Shown one piece after another: positions 1-10,749 of a DNA stretch of 64,000 nucleotides (positions are counted from its first letter, which is position 1; each line of letters begins with the position of its first letter). This stretch comes from Allolobophora icterica (taxonomy: Eukaryota; Annelida; Clitellata; Crassiclitellata; Lumbricidae): contig OY744616.1 of the NCBI GenBank assembly GCA_963556255.1, forward strand, positions 5,187,723 to 5,251,722, given 5' to 3'. Made by a program: the position numbers and the translations under genes. The notes beneath the pieces are model-generated. The model had not been told where the DNA came from. It did not search any database and saw only the letters and a list, made by a program, of their open reading frames with translations.

Positions 1-645
1 AAATATATGTACCAGACGTATCAGAGAAAATATATGTACCAGACGTATCAGAGAAAATATATGTACCAGACGTATCAGAGAAAATATATGTACCAGACGT
101 ATCAGAGAAAATATATGTACCAGACGTATCAGAGAAAATATATGTACCAGACGTATCACAGAAAATATATGTACCAGACGTATCAGAGAAAATATATGTA
201 CCAGACGTATCAGAGAAAATATAAGTACCAGACGTATCAGAGAAAATATATGTACCAGACGTATCAGAGAAAATATATGTACCAGACGTATCAGAGAAAA
301 TATATGTACCAGACGTATCAGAGAAAATATATGTACCAGACGTATCACAGAAAATATATGTACCAGACGTTACAGAGAAAATATATGTACCAGACGTATC
401 AGAGAAAATATATGTACCAGACGTATCACAGAAAATATATGTACCAGACGTATCAGAGAAAACATATGTACCAGACGTTACAGAGAAAATATATGTACCA
501 GACGTTACAGAGAAAATATATGTACCAGACGTATCACAGAAAATATATGTACCAGACGTATCAGAGAAAACATATGTACCAGACGTTACAGAGAAAACAT
601 ATGTACCAGACGTTACAGAGAAAATATATGTACCAGACGTAACAG
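1..645. repeat. 27-bp minisatellite, about 24 copies, cut by the window edge
   Basis: A 27-bp unit repeats head to tail from base 1 to about 645. Units differ at only a few positions (cag/cac, tat/tta, tat/cat, one atg/aag). Because 27 is a multiple of three, one frame stays open and reads as a nonapeptide repeat rich in Tyr, Gln, Arg and Lys. The other two forward frames of the consensus are also free of stops, so openness says little. Every substitution seen would change the amino acid, which argues against selection on a protein. The array probably continues to the left of the window. Confidence 0.95.
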
Positions 646-755
646 AGGAAATACTAGCAACGTACTAGACCCACATCAACGTACAAAACCCACAGCAACG
701 TACTAGACCCACAGCAACTACTAGACCCACAGCAACGTCCGTGAGTTGTGTCTCC
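646..755. repeat. Short tandem array next to the 27-bp minisatellite
   Basis: Four to five imperfect copies of a unit of about 20 bp (core caacgtactagacccacag) follow directly after the 27-bp array. The rest, to about 1,080, shows no feature I can support. Confidence 0.7.
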
Positions 756-1074
756 CTCCGCATGACATCCTGACATTGCTACTGGCGACTAACAGCCGAC
801 GGCCGTTGATTAATGACTCTAATTAAGAAGAGACCGATCGACTGACGGACGATCCTCTTAAGAGGAATGTTTGCCAACATCCGACGCGCTAGTGAAATGT
901 AACTTCCGCGGGGAAAATAATGTCTACTGATCGACTGGCCAATATGGCCATTGGGGTTCACTACCAGACACTACAGTGTCTTTTGAGCAACCATCCGATT
1001 AATGTGCCTGTTAAGCGCGCAAGAACTATAATTCAAACGTTGAGATGGTAATTAAATTGCAATTGTAAATGTAA

Positions 1075-1290
1075 ATTTATATAGCGCCACTTCAGAGAGA
1101 GATTGACCAGAGACTCTCCAGGCCTAACACTATAAAAACAGGATCGAACAGAAAGGTCTTCAAGCGCCTGCGGAAAAAGAGACAAACACTGGCTGAGCAG
1201 TTCATCCCAGATTTCTTGGTCAGCTGTGCTTGTAATAATTTATTATCAGCCAAAGCGCCTAGTTTAACAATATAAAGTCTCCCCAAAACA
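1075..1290 (-). mobile_element. CR1/L2-like LINE 3' end remnant
   Basis: On the minus strand a short open stretch with the motif RRRLKTFLF resembles the extreme C terminus of CR1/L2 reverse transcriptases (compare the LINE at 59,218). It is followed by the 3' end signature TGGCGCTATATAAAT and a run of short ATTTACA-like units. Only the last ~60 codons remain. The region 1,290-1,720 beyond it has low-complexity CTCC/AACAGA repeats and no gene. Confidence 0.6.
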
Positions 1291-2099
1291 AAGTCTCATA
1301 AAAACAGAATTTCACTCAAAAACAGAGTTTCTCCAGAACAGAATCTCCTCAAAACAACAGAGTCTCTCCAAAACAGTTCCCAGAAATGAAATAATGTCTC
1401 CCTCGTTTCTTTTCAACTCCCTCAAAAATTTCATGTCACTATTGTAGCATATGGCTTAAAAATCCTGAATAGTTTTACAATAAAATTAGAAAATCCATCT
1501 GCTTAAACTTATCAGAGTTTAAAGCAACCTGACAGTATATCTCTCAAAGAATAAAGTCTCCTCGGGGAAGATACATGTATTATTTCAAGCAAGGATGAAA
1601 TATTTTCTCCCCAGGAGACTTTATTTTAGAATACAGTATCCGGTGGCGAATTTATTATAAAACAGATCCGCCGGGGGGGGGGGGAAACCAGTCACGAAAT
1701 AGATTCTCCGGGGAGACTTTTATGGCTCCGAAGGTCGTTGTGCAATCAGGTCTAGTCTACATTTTAATAGCATGCGGCAACCAATATGTAGCTCAAGATA
1801 GGATATGGAATGTCTTGTTTACTAATAACGTTTAGCCGAGTCCCAGAAGACGTCCTGGTCCATAAGATGACCAATTAGATCTCGTACAATGATTGCATTG
1901 TTTCGACAGTTTCTGCCAATGAAAATCGATCGCTAGGACAGATTATCTGCTTTGCATCAATAAATTGTCCGGTTTCATAACGGCTTCTTCAGCAGCATCT
2001 GTGACGTGACTGCCAGAAAAAAGATGACGAAGAAGATGAACAATATGAAGAAGATAAAGATGACGATGACGACGACGACGATGATGATGATAATGAACA

Positions 2100-2292
2100 G
2101 TTCCTTAAGCTAGCCCTGGGTATGAAGTGTTAGCGACTTCACATTCTTAGCCCCGGCATATGAGGGCGGCTATTGTACTCATAGTTTAGTAAATGGAGTA
2201 AAAAAACTCGAAAAAGATTCTGCCCTGGCGGGGATTAAACACCCAACCTCTCGTTTGACAGTCCAGCTCGCTAACCACTACACCATCGCGAA
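2100..2292 (-). mobile_element. SINE family B copy
   Basis: A tRNA-derived SINE, called family B here. The tRNA-like head is at the right end; on the minus strand it reads as a D-arm-like part, a GTCAAACGAGAGGTTG segment and a B-box-like stretch. The tail at the left contains the family's CCTTAAGCTAGCCCTGGG segment. The middle is partly diverged compared with the copies at 4,740 and 13,115. Family assignment comes from the repeated occurrence inside this window. Confidence 0.7.
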
Positions 2293-2401
2293 CCCATTAA
2301 TCAATTTGACTCAATGTGGTCAAGATTCAAGCATCAAAATCCGATCGCATATTAATCCATATCGTTTTATGGCAAGCAGCTTAATCCGTTAAAGTCTCCA
2401 C

Positions 2402-2506
2402 GGACCAATCATCCGAATGTCGACCTGATTACGGTTTGGCTTCAAGTGCCATAGCCTGATGCGTTAATATCCCATTAAACACTTGTGCTCAATAAGTTAC
2501 TAATTA
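2402..2506 (-). repeat. Dispersed ~100-bp repeat E
   Basis: One of several dispersed copies of a unit of about 100 bp that starts near TTAGTAACTTCTAT and ends near CAGAAGACCAGTCCG (read in the orientation seen at 24,041). Other copies are at 14,721, 24,041, 26,630, 47,648 and 55,413. No coding capacity and no clear terminal repeats; it may be a short SINE or the tail of a larger element. Confidence 0.65.
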
Positions 2507-2678
2507 GTAATAATAATAATTGTTATTATTATTATTTTTTAAATTATTATTTTTTTAATGGTACGAAATTCCATCAGGCTCTAAGAAACTATAAAACAAG
2601 TGTATTTAAGCTTGGAGAACGCCGTCCTCGTCTCCGGGGTGTGGTGTGAACGTGCCTCAAAAAGCAATGACGTTATTA

Positions 2679-2684
<6 letters not shown>

Positions 2685-2754
<70 letters not shown>

Positions 2755-2775
2755 AATAATAATAATAATAATATC
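2685..2775. repeat. (ATT)n microsatellite
   Basis: About 23 ATT units followed by AAT units. The apparent poly-Ile and poly-Asn reading frames here are repeat artefacts. The flank up to about 3,290 holds no supported gene. Confidence 0.98.
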
Positions 2776-3413
2776 GCAATTTATCCGCTGTTCTGTTGTC
2801 CCGTCCGATTTTACAGCCAACTAGTAGACTAAGCAGTTGGATGCATTTAGAGATGTCATGGTTAAGCCCGTCGGTCAATCCAGATCGCGATCAACCGTTT
2901 AAAACTCGGATCTTCGGTGCTTTTCCCGGAAACGTCAGACCATAAGCAGTCCGTTGAGCTTCCGGAAGCGAAAGTCTAAGCGATTATAATCGGTTCAGTT
3001 TTAACGGCCAGCTTAATTTGATTTGTTGACGTAACCCCAAGACTGTTAAACTTCATATTATGACGAATGCAAACAGAATCAAATGCACCTGAACGATGAT
3101 TTAATCTGTAGGCCTACTATTAATATCGACTCAGCGAACACAAATACAAGCACGACGGTGCAGTGGTTAAATTGTTCATCCGGAGCGGTGCTTCAATACT
3201 CAGAAACGTCAACTGCACACTAAGCCGTAAACTACTTGAACTGGCAATTAAAATTTCAGGTAGGCTATTAGAATGATGTCGTGCGTAGCTGACTTAATTA
3301 TTCTTATCCACGGTATGTGGTCGGGCGACTGGTCCTCTCCCTCGCCGTCTTATCTTCCCACCAACAGTGTTCAGTCAACTCATTGTGGCTGAGCTAGCTA
3401 TGGGGTGCAGAGG

Positions 3414-3754
3414 CAGGGCCACATTAAGGCTAGTGCGGGCAGGGGCGTCTACACCATAGAAACTCCATCCAAGAAATAGGGGGGAAATCTGTCAGTGTGT
3501 GCTACCATTTCAGGGGTGGGGGAAGGAAAGGAAAGGGAAGAAGAGGGGGAAAGGGAAGTTGCTCCAATGACTTAGGGGAGATAGACGCCCCTGAGTTGGG
3601 GCCGGATGCTGTGATTACCTATATAGCCATTAGCGCGAGGGCCAATTACAAGTACGAATTAAAAAAAACAATGTACTTCCGAAAATGCGTGCCCATAAAA
3701 ACTGCGGGCCCGTGTGCTGCAGCACCCTTAGCACCCCCCCCCCATGCGGTCCTG
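3414..3754. mobile_element. hAT-like MITE (341 bp) with 8-bp target duplication
   Basis: Inserted into a SINE. It is flanked by perfect direct repeats tgcagagg at 3,406-3,413 and 3,755-3,762. The ends are imperfect inverted repeats: left CAGGGCCACAT, right (complement) CAGGACCGCAT. An 8-bp duplication and ends starting with CAGGG fit the hAT superfamily. It has no transposase and itself carries a smaller element at 3,440-3,593. Confidence 0.75.
3440..3593. mobile_element. Small hAT-like MITE nested in the 3,414-3,754 element
   Basis: Terminal inverted repeat CAGGGGCGTCTA at the left and its complement at the right. Flanks agtgcggg and agttgggg match at 6 of 8 positions, consistent with a decayed 8-bp duplication. 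The same family has a better-preserved copy at 33,724-33,894 in the RAB33-like intron. Confidence 0.65.
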
Positions 3755-4739
3755 TGCAGAGGGAGCAGAAATATCGAAACAATTATCTGTCCTGGCAAAG
3801 ATTTGAACCACCAACCTCTCGGTTGACAGTCCAGTACGCTAACCACTAGAGTATCGCGCAAGCCTAAGCATATGAAAGAAGTCTAAATAGGCCCTACAAG
3901 AGATCTCCAGTTGAAAGATGGTTTCTTCTCTTCCGCGGTGTCCTGTATTTTTGTTTTCGTCGTCTGGCTAATGGAAAATAAATGTAGCCCGAACCAGTCA
4001 GTAAGCAGAGCTTCTCCCATCACTTCCCTTTCTTCATTCGCGCCCTCTGTTGACAAGACGACGAACGACTTCGGTCGGCGGCTCGACCGTTTTCCTGTCC
4101 GCGACGAGAATGATCTATGACCGCAGCTCGACCGAACCGATTCTCGGATTTCGATTGTCTGCCGAATCGTTGAACAAGACCTCCACTGCAGACTCTCAAC
4201 GTGTGTCTGTGTGGACGATCGATCCACATGATGGCATCCTCGCTGCCTCATATCCGGGTCGATTAACGTATCAGAAGTTATAGTAAAGGCTATTGTAATG
4301 GAACAACGCGTGGAAGTCTAAAATATGCGCCCCACGTTTAATTCAGAATCCGTAATTGTACTACAAATATCTAGCGCGCGCTATCCTAAAATTGAGCGCA
4401 GAGCACCCAAGGGCACATGCTTTATCACGAGCGCTGCGTCTTGTTAGAGGGGTTGTCTAGCTATGTCAAGTGAAGCGAAGAACCAAGTCCGGTTCTGTCC
4501 AGAATCCAGAGTAGCTGGACAAGTCAAGCAATTCAAATTCGGTCCAGGAGAATAAGATTACTTTTCCGGAGCAAATCGCTATATATACTAGGCGCATGGA
4601 GTAAAGCATCAGTTTACAGCATTAAGTCTGGTTATTTTATATTACGTATTACGAAATTACGATACAGACTTCATTTATTTTGGGCAGGACATGTATACAG
4701 TGGGATTGCTACCAGTTGTGTTGACGACTCTGTAAAGAG

Positions 4740-5045
4740 CCGAGCAGAATCAGAAGAGAAGACCAGTCCCTTTAGCTAACCCTGAGGCAGCCATGGATAT
4801 GTATGAGATGCTAGTGACATTTTCTTAGCCAAGGCGTTTGAGGGCGTGTAGCTAGTCCTCTCCCTCGTCGTCTCATCTTCCCACCGACAGTGCACGGTCA
4901 GTGTACTCGTTATAGCTGAGCTGGCTAGGGGGTGCAGGTGGAGCAGAAATCTTGAACTAAATTTCTGCCCTGGTGAGGATTTGAACCCCGACCTCTCGAT
5001 TGACAGTCCAGCACGCTAAACTACTAGCCTACACAACTGAGCACC
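4740..5045 (-). mobile_element. SINE family B, near full-length copy
   Basis: The most complete copy of family B: head at the right with the tRNA-like GTCAATCGAGAGGTCGGGG segment and a B-box-like GGTTCAAATCC, a body with TGAGACGACGAGGGAGAGGA, and a tail with CCATGGCTGCCTCAGGGTTA. The pol III promoter boxes are in the tRNA-derived head. The region 3,863-4,740 upstream shows no gene I can support despite several short open frames. Confidence 0.8.
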
Positions 5046-5304
5046 CCTTGAGCGCATATAAATTTGCCGAAATTTCTCGGCTTTGCATCAGTTTATTTAT
5101 CGACATCCGGGTGGTATACCACCGCGCCGCCAGCGTATCCGTGAGCATTAGATGAGACCTATATATGGGGATTATGGGCTCTGTACGGCTCTCATATAAG
5201 AATATGGGTCCTATATGGGTCAGTCAAGGCAGGTCTGTCAAGAGACAGTTGGTCATATAGCGTCGCCGCAGTAGAAGGGTGAGCAGTAATCCAAGGACTC
5301 TCTT

Positions 5305-5574
5305 TATTGGCGGTTCTACAGTTTTTGGACGGGGGGGGGGGGTTGGGGTTGGCTAAAAGTCAGTTGATCTAATGAGAATTAAACATTAAGCATTATGAGA
5401 TTAGAAGGCTTTGTTACAAATATTGTAGGCAATGTAGGCCCCCTAAGGCTAATTAAACGTTAAACTGGGGGGCTAAAATGTGTAGGCCTATAAGGGGGGC
5501 AAAGAAAACCGAGGGGCAGACTTTCCAGCAAGGGCTACAGCCCCTAGCCCCCCCCCCCAGTAAAACCGCCACTG
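5305..5574. mobile_element. hAT-like MITE (270 bp)
   Basis: The ends are related inverted repeats: right end (complement) CAGTGGCGGTTTTAC, left end TATTGGCGGTTCTAC. Both are followed inward by G-rich runs. Flanks actctctt and actctttg match at 6 of 8 positions, compatible with an old 8-bp target duplication. It has no coding capacity. Confidence 0.6.
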
Positions 5575-5639
5575 ACTCTTTGTTTTAGGCTACTGTTTTT
5601 AGTGACGAGCTGCATTGGTTTCCCAGTCGCTTTTAGTAT

Positions 5640-5815
5640 ACGCTCGTCGTTAAAGTGTTGAGACAGTCGAATGATTAGAACATTCGGCTTGTAATGAGGA
5701 GTACGGGTTCAAGGCGGTTAATGTGTACGAACTTTAAGCAATTCCTTCACTGGCAGCCTCTTAGCGCCAGCGACTGAAGCTTAGTCATTAGCTCGTGGCG
5801 CTTAATAAATGCGTA
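5640..5815 (+). mobile_element. SINE family A, old copy
   Basis: A diverged copy of the most abundant SINE in the window. Family A has a tRNA-like head (ATTGGTTAGAGCGCTCGCCT, then a B box GGTTCGATCC), a body with CCTTGAGCAAGTCCTTCGCT, and a tail ending in GTGGCGCTTAATAAAT plus AATAAT units. Here the head is mutated (gaatgattagaacattcggc) but the order of segments is kept. Confidence 0.65.
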
Positions 5816-7485
5816 AATAACAATCTAAAACCCGTTAGGATGGACGAGAACATGATATATGGTTTACGAGACCCCGACAAAAAACGTCTGAACGCCGTCC
5901 AAAGCATCGAGATGGTGAATGGATCCAGAGTTTAACGACATCGTATGGTAACAAAGGCCGTTGACGTCGGCAGAAATTGTTTTGAACAGCTCTCGCCGCT
6001 CCGAAAAGCACCGAGAGACCGGATAGAGAGGGAAATAAATCCTAGCTCTCATTAGAAGTCCGAACGAATAGAAATTATCGAGTAAAATTCGCATGTGACC
6101 AAAATGCGTCTCCGACTAATTTATCACGGTTGCCACGTTAGAGAACTAGCCGTCATCTCAGCCACCCCACGTGCTCAGGTTTTATACGTTTTCTGATTTA
6201 ATATACATCCTGCATATTAAATCAGAAAACGTATAAAATGTGAACGAATGGTCGTAACCAGTCGGTCAGTGTGGACACAACCAGGCAGTTCAAAATGTTA
6301 TGGATTTCAACCGTTATGGATTGGCCACACACGCTCGAGGGCATCCGAAAGTTTGGAATTATGCATCAGGGTGCCTATAGTCGTGTCTCTGTGGCTGGAG
6401 AGAGGTATGCAGAATGATAGGTTTCTGCTTTAATGACGTTCAAGGAGTGCCGATTTAACCACTGAAGCGCGCTTGATCGACTGATTTAGATGTGGAAACT
6501 CAAGTCTTGACCTCCACGGAACAATAAAATTCGACCACTTAAATAGCGCTGATTCTTCGACCGTTTAACGACCGCCGATTACTCGTTAGATACCGACCGC
6601 GCGTGACATCACATTATGGTCATCGCGATCTGCATATCGGCAGAGGTATGACGAGTTAACTGTGAGAGAAATTCTCCGAGTCCTCATCGCCAGACCCTCC
6701 GAAATCCGGACCGCAGATTAGCGCGGAAAGAATCTTCCTATATCGATCGAACTTAGATCAATAACTCGGATTTATAAAGCGATAACAGCGCGATGTATTA
6801 TCATGGCGGACGTCTTTGGTCGCGTCTGCGCACACGACGCGACGCTGGTACCCTACTATGCATGCTTCGAAGGAATCAGCCCATTCGCATTGATGATGCG
6901 CCTTTACAGACGCTCGAACAAGGAATTAGCCGTCGACGGACTAGAATCGGGTCTTATTTACTGCGTATTTATGCGATTCGGTCCGCCATTTTGGCATCGG
7001 TGGGACTTAGGCAATGGTCGGTATAAAATAAGCTAGGAAACGAAGCGCGAGGTTTTTAAAGATCCCCGTAGACCCATAGAGTAGGACCAAGAAAGGGTCC
7101 GCTCGCAACTGGACCGAGGTCCTAATGTCCAGAATACAACACGAAGAACAAGATATATGATGAAGCTTTTAAAAGTGTTGCAATTCCCCGTAGCATATAC
7201 AGGCACGATACTTTTTAATATTAACGTGTATAAAAATGAAACATCGCACAGGGCAGTTTATACTTGGACTAGGTCATACATCGTAATGATTTTAGAGACG
7301 ATCTTAGTAAAAGACCGATTTTAGGTGCTGTAGCCTACTGTAATTGAAAACAGACGTAACGACACGTAATATAGCCTAACACACGACCCTTCGAGACCTA
7401 TAGGCTATACATTGCTCTCTGCCATTATGCCCATTAATATTTGATGGGACTTATATGAGTTCTATAAGGTTCCCTTGGAGGGCTC
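5816..7485. other. Spacer without a supported gene
   Basis: No conserved coding region is visible in 5,816-7,485. Short open frames at 5,864, 6,248 and 6,793 have no recognisable domain and no splice context. The one structured site is the hairpin at 6,180-6,238. Confidence 0.6.
6180..6238. repeat. Perfect 25-bp inverted repeat with 9-nt loop
   Basis: The left arm 6,180-6,204 and right arm 6,214-6,238 are exact complements (TTTTATACGTTTTCTG continuing GATTTAATAT), separated by acatcctgc. A perfect 25-bp stem in otherwise plain spacer is unusual. It could be a very short inverted-repeat element or a recent palindromic rearrangement. Its function is unknown. Confidence 0.95.
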
Positions 7486-7559
7486 TTAACCCTTTCCTAT
7501 AACATTAAATATCCCATGTTATTTTCGTCAACTCATATATAATTTCAGGAATTTCAAGA

Positions 7560-8130
7560 ATCTATGTGAGAATTTGTAATGATTTGGTCCACCTATCTCA
7601 GGAACCACACATCAGAAAGAAGTGATGTTGGTGTCGTTTCCGACTAAGTTTGGGTCAAGGAATGCGGGAAAAATAGTGCCGTCGTCGTGACCTTGACCCT
7701 TGACCTTGCAATGACCTTGCAAATGAAGGTCAAGTCTCAAGCATGGAGTATTGGGTCTCCTCTTGCTAATTTTTATCATATGTGAGAATTTGTAATGCGG
7801 GAAAAATAGTGCCGTCGTCGTGACCTTGACCCTTGACCTTGCAATGACCTTGCAAATGAAGGTCAAGTCTCAAGCATGGAGTATTGGGTCTCCTCTTGCT
7901 AATTTTTATCATATGTGAGAATTTGTAATGATTTGGTCCACCTATCTCAGGAACCACACATCAGAAAGAAGTGATGTTGGTGTCGTTTCCGACTAAGTTT
8001 GGGTCAAGGAATGCGGGAAAAATAGTGCCGTCGTCGTGACCTTGACCCTTGACCTTGCAATGACCTTGCAAATGAAGGTCAAGTCTCAAGCATGGAGTAT
8101 TGGGTCTCCTCTTGCTAATTTTTATCATAG
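7560..8130. repeat. Triplicated unit (about 215, 130 and 215 bp)
   Basis: Three head-to-tail copies, beginning with atgtgagaatttgtaatg at about 7,563, 7,779 and 7,912. The middle copy lacks about 100 bp. Each copy carries a cluster of TGACCTTG motifs (ccttgacccttgaccttg, then tgaccttgcaatgaccttgc). The copies are nearly identical, so the duplication is recent. The array continues into related TCAAGGTCA-containing sequence to about 8,240. Confidence 0.9.
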
Positions 8131-8435
8131 GTGGTGTTTTTATAATGGAATAAATCAACATGACCATTTCCGTCAAGGTCAAGTAACCGGAATGGCACGT
8201 AGTGGGTCAAGGTCACATGACCAAAATGGTCAAGGGTCCATATCTCTGGAACTACATGTCATAGGAAGTTGATTTTAGTGTCTACGATATGGTTTTCAGT
8301 GTCAAGGAATCCAATAAAAGTACTTTCAACATCTACAAATAATCACGTTACCTTGTAGCTGAAACCAAACATATTTTTGTGATACTGGATAGTTCTGACC
8401 AAAGTTTATAAAAGTAATCTGCTATAATTATAGCC

Positions 8436-9128
8436 TCATTCAGTTCTATAATCCTTCAGAGTGTGATAGCGTTCGAAACATTCGCCTGGATGCAACCCCG
8501 GGTTCCTCGTGCATGTTTTGCAGAAGAAAACTGTTCGCTTTCTCCCTCCAGGAATCTTGGGGTCGCTGCAGACAGCACAATCTCTCTGAATTTTGTGCTG
8601 TGCGATGAAATGGGGTTTGCAAGACATACGTTCTGCGAGGTCCTTCGTCGAGGGTCGTCCGAGTCTTCTCTCCTTCTGACGAACAGTACCAACCAACTCC
8701 ACTATCAAGCGACGCCTGTAATCCAAATGTGTCATCTCTCGTTCGCCAGCCTGACGCTTGGAGATGTTCTGCAGGATGTAGCTGTTCACCACGGCTACCT
8801 CTAGTAACCAGAAAAAAAGCTTTCTCCACCATTTGAAGCTTTTGCGACAGAAGTTGTAGCTGCCACACATTTGATCAGCATGGTCAACTGCTCCCATTTT
8901 TGAAGTGTAGTCAATGATAACTGTTGGCTTTCTGACTTCCTCCACGACATTGGCCCGATGACGATGCACAATTTGTGTATCATTGGTGTGGTAAGTACTA
9001 AGCATAGCAACCTGACGTTTATCCTGCCACATGAGGGTCATTGCTTTATTGCCCTTAGTATAAATAGTATATAATAATATTACACAAGTATTCCATTCAT
9101 TTATATATTTTACTTTACTGTTTACCAA
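8436..9128 (-). pseudogene. piggyBac-type transposase, C-terminal part (DDE_Tnp_1_7 family)
   Basis: Two hundred and thirty codons match the C-terminal half of piggyBac/PGBD transposases. Visible landmarks in order: a WQDKRQVAMLSTYH stretch (strand near the second catalytic Asp), the KMGAVDHADQ motif holding the last catalytic Asp, the aromatic FKWWRKLFFWLLEVAVVNSY helix, an RRRLIVELV segment, and a Cys-rich C terminus (CAVC...FFCKTC...HPGECFERYH) that fits the RING-like zinc domain of the family. Family proteins are about 550-600 residues, so the N-terminal part is missing here. The stop is at 8,436. The start given is only the first Met of the open stretch. The copy is probably inactive. 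Confidence 0.8.
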
Positions 9129-9717
9129 GTTCCGAGAAATTGCTCACTTGCCTCGAATTCCTGCAGCTGATACTTTATTGGCTGTATGAGCCAAATTATG
9201 ATGTAATTATAATGCTTTCATAAGTAGTTAGTACAAAACTATACGCCACCAACTGACTGTCGTCGCAACTGTCTACCAATATGACATTCAAAATGGCCAT
9301 AAATACTTCATAACGAAGATGATTGGTGTAAACCACAGCCATATCTAACCTGACCTAAATCCCTCTCTTTGAGCGCTAGGCACAGCCAGAGCCATGACCC
9401 AATAAACGTTGACCTAGCCCTCTGTGGGTATGCTGCTGAATGAGCGATGCATGCATAAGACAATAATCAATAATGGTTGGTTTTCTCGCCTGGTGGAGTA
9501 GTAGAAACAGTTCCTAGGAATATGGCAAGAATGTTTGCCATATGGAGTTTTAGGCAAAAATCTGAATTGGCAAGATTTTTTGCCAAGCTGAGGGGAAAGG
9601 GTTAAAGGTTCCCATTGAATGCGAGTCCAAAATATGGGCTCCGTGGGAACATACTGGCAGTGAAATTTTTTCATGTGCTAGGCTAAATACAAACGAGCTC
9701 GTCAACAATAGTAGGCC

Positions 9718-9860
<143 letters not shown>

Positions 9861-10319
9861 ACTTTATTAAAGACAAGGAATTATCCGTCGACGGAGGGGA
9901 GATAGAGTAATGGTAACATGGGAATGGGGAGAGTAATGGTAACACTCATGGCCAGGAGAGCATAAGGTCGCGGTTCGGTACCCGTAACTCCTCTAGGGCG
10001 GCGCCTTGCATGGCTGCCAAACCGTGTGTTTAATTAAGATCTTGATTGTACTTTCATGTTTCAATGTAATCTTACTGCGTAGGCCTACTTGTCAGTTTGA
10101 ATTAATAAAGATTATTATTATTATTATTTTTTTTGCCCCGGGGTATCAAGGATCCCCCAGGTAGGTAAAAAAATTGTCCGGAGACATATATAAAAAGAAA
10201 AAGATTATTCCTGGAACGGCCGAGCGAGTTTTGCTGCGATGTTGTTAGTGAGCCTAGGTGAGCGACTGCATTAAATCGTTGAATTATAACAGACAGACCT
10301 TGAAACAGGAAGCTTGTTT

Positions 10320-10338
10320 ATTATTATTATTATTTATA

Positions 10339-10404
<66 letters not shown>

Positions 10405-10405
10405 T
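10320..10405. repeat. (ATT)n microsatellite
   Basis: About 27 ATT units. The flanks (9,860-10,320 and 10,405-10,750) contain no recognisable gene. Confidence 0.98.
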
Positions 10406-10749
10406 TGGGCCCACAATGGGGTTACGGTCGGTTACCTTCTCACCCAAGTAACCCAAAGCAACTATACTTTATAACCCCGGAGCAGCTTGGTGACGATTAT
10501 TGACGTAACTACACAAAATAGGGCATATGTCCCCTATTAAATATAATCATGTGTTCAAAGTCTGAAACCCAGATCGATCAAATCGTTTAATAGAATACAT
10601 ACGCCAACCTCTTATATATAACGGCATATGCGGCTACATCTGCAATACAAACGCTCACATGACAGTTTACATAAATAATATTGTCAGAGTACAGATTTAG
10701 AAGATTTATGTTTACTACTTAATATGTGCTTTATTGTCTAGATACACAT

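Larger units (their letters stand above)
3290..3862 (-). mobile_element. SINE family B copy split by an inserted hAT-like element
   Basis: The tail part (3,290-3,413) and the tRNA-like head (3,755-3,862) are two halves of one family-B SINE, matching the uninterrupted copy at 4,740-5,045. The 8-bp sequence tgcagagg occurs on both sides of the interruption. The head has the GTCAACCGAGAGGTTGGTGG segment typical of the family. Confidence 0.75.
7490..9601 (-). mobile_element. Probable piggyBac-type DNA transposon, degenerate
   Basis: TTAA tetramers at 7,486-7,489 and 9,602-9,605 flank a 2.1-kb segment whose ends are inverted repeats (CCCTTTCC at the left, GGAAAGGG at the right). TTAA target duplication and CCC...GGG ends are the piggyBac signature. 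Inside, on the minus strand, is the C-terminal part of a piggyBac transposase (8,436-9,128). The right subterminal region has repeated TTGCCA motifs. The N-terminal two thirds of the transposase is not readable, so the copy looks inactive. The segment between the transposase stop and the left end is occupied by a triplicated unit. Confidence 0.65.

Noticed and set aside
7..642. A 211-residue repetitive protein with a MYQTYQRKY unit
   Set aside because: It is a 27-bp satellite; all three forward frames of the consensus are open and all unit variants are replacement changes, so there is no sign of coding selection.
1..645. CRISPR array
   Set aside because: Units are contiguous without unique spacers, and the window is animal DNA.
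2581..2878. Poly-Ile and poly-Asn open frames
   Set aside because: They are translations of an (ATT)n microsatellite.
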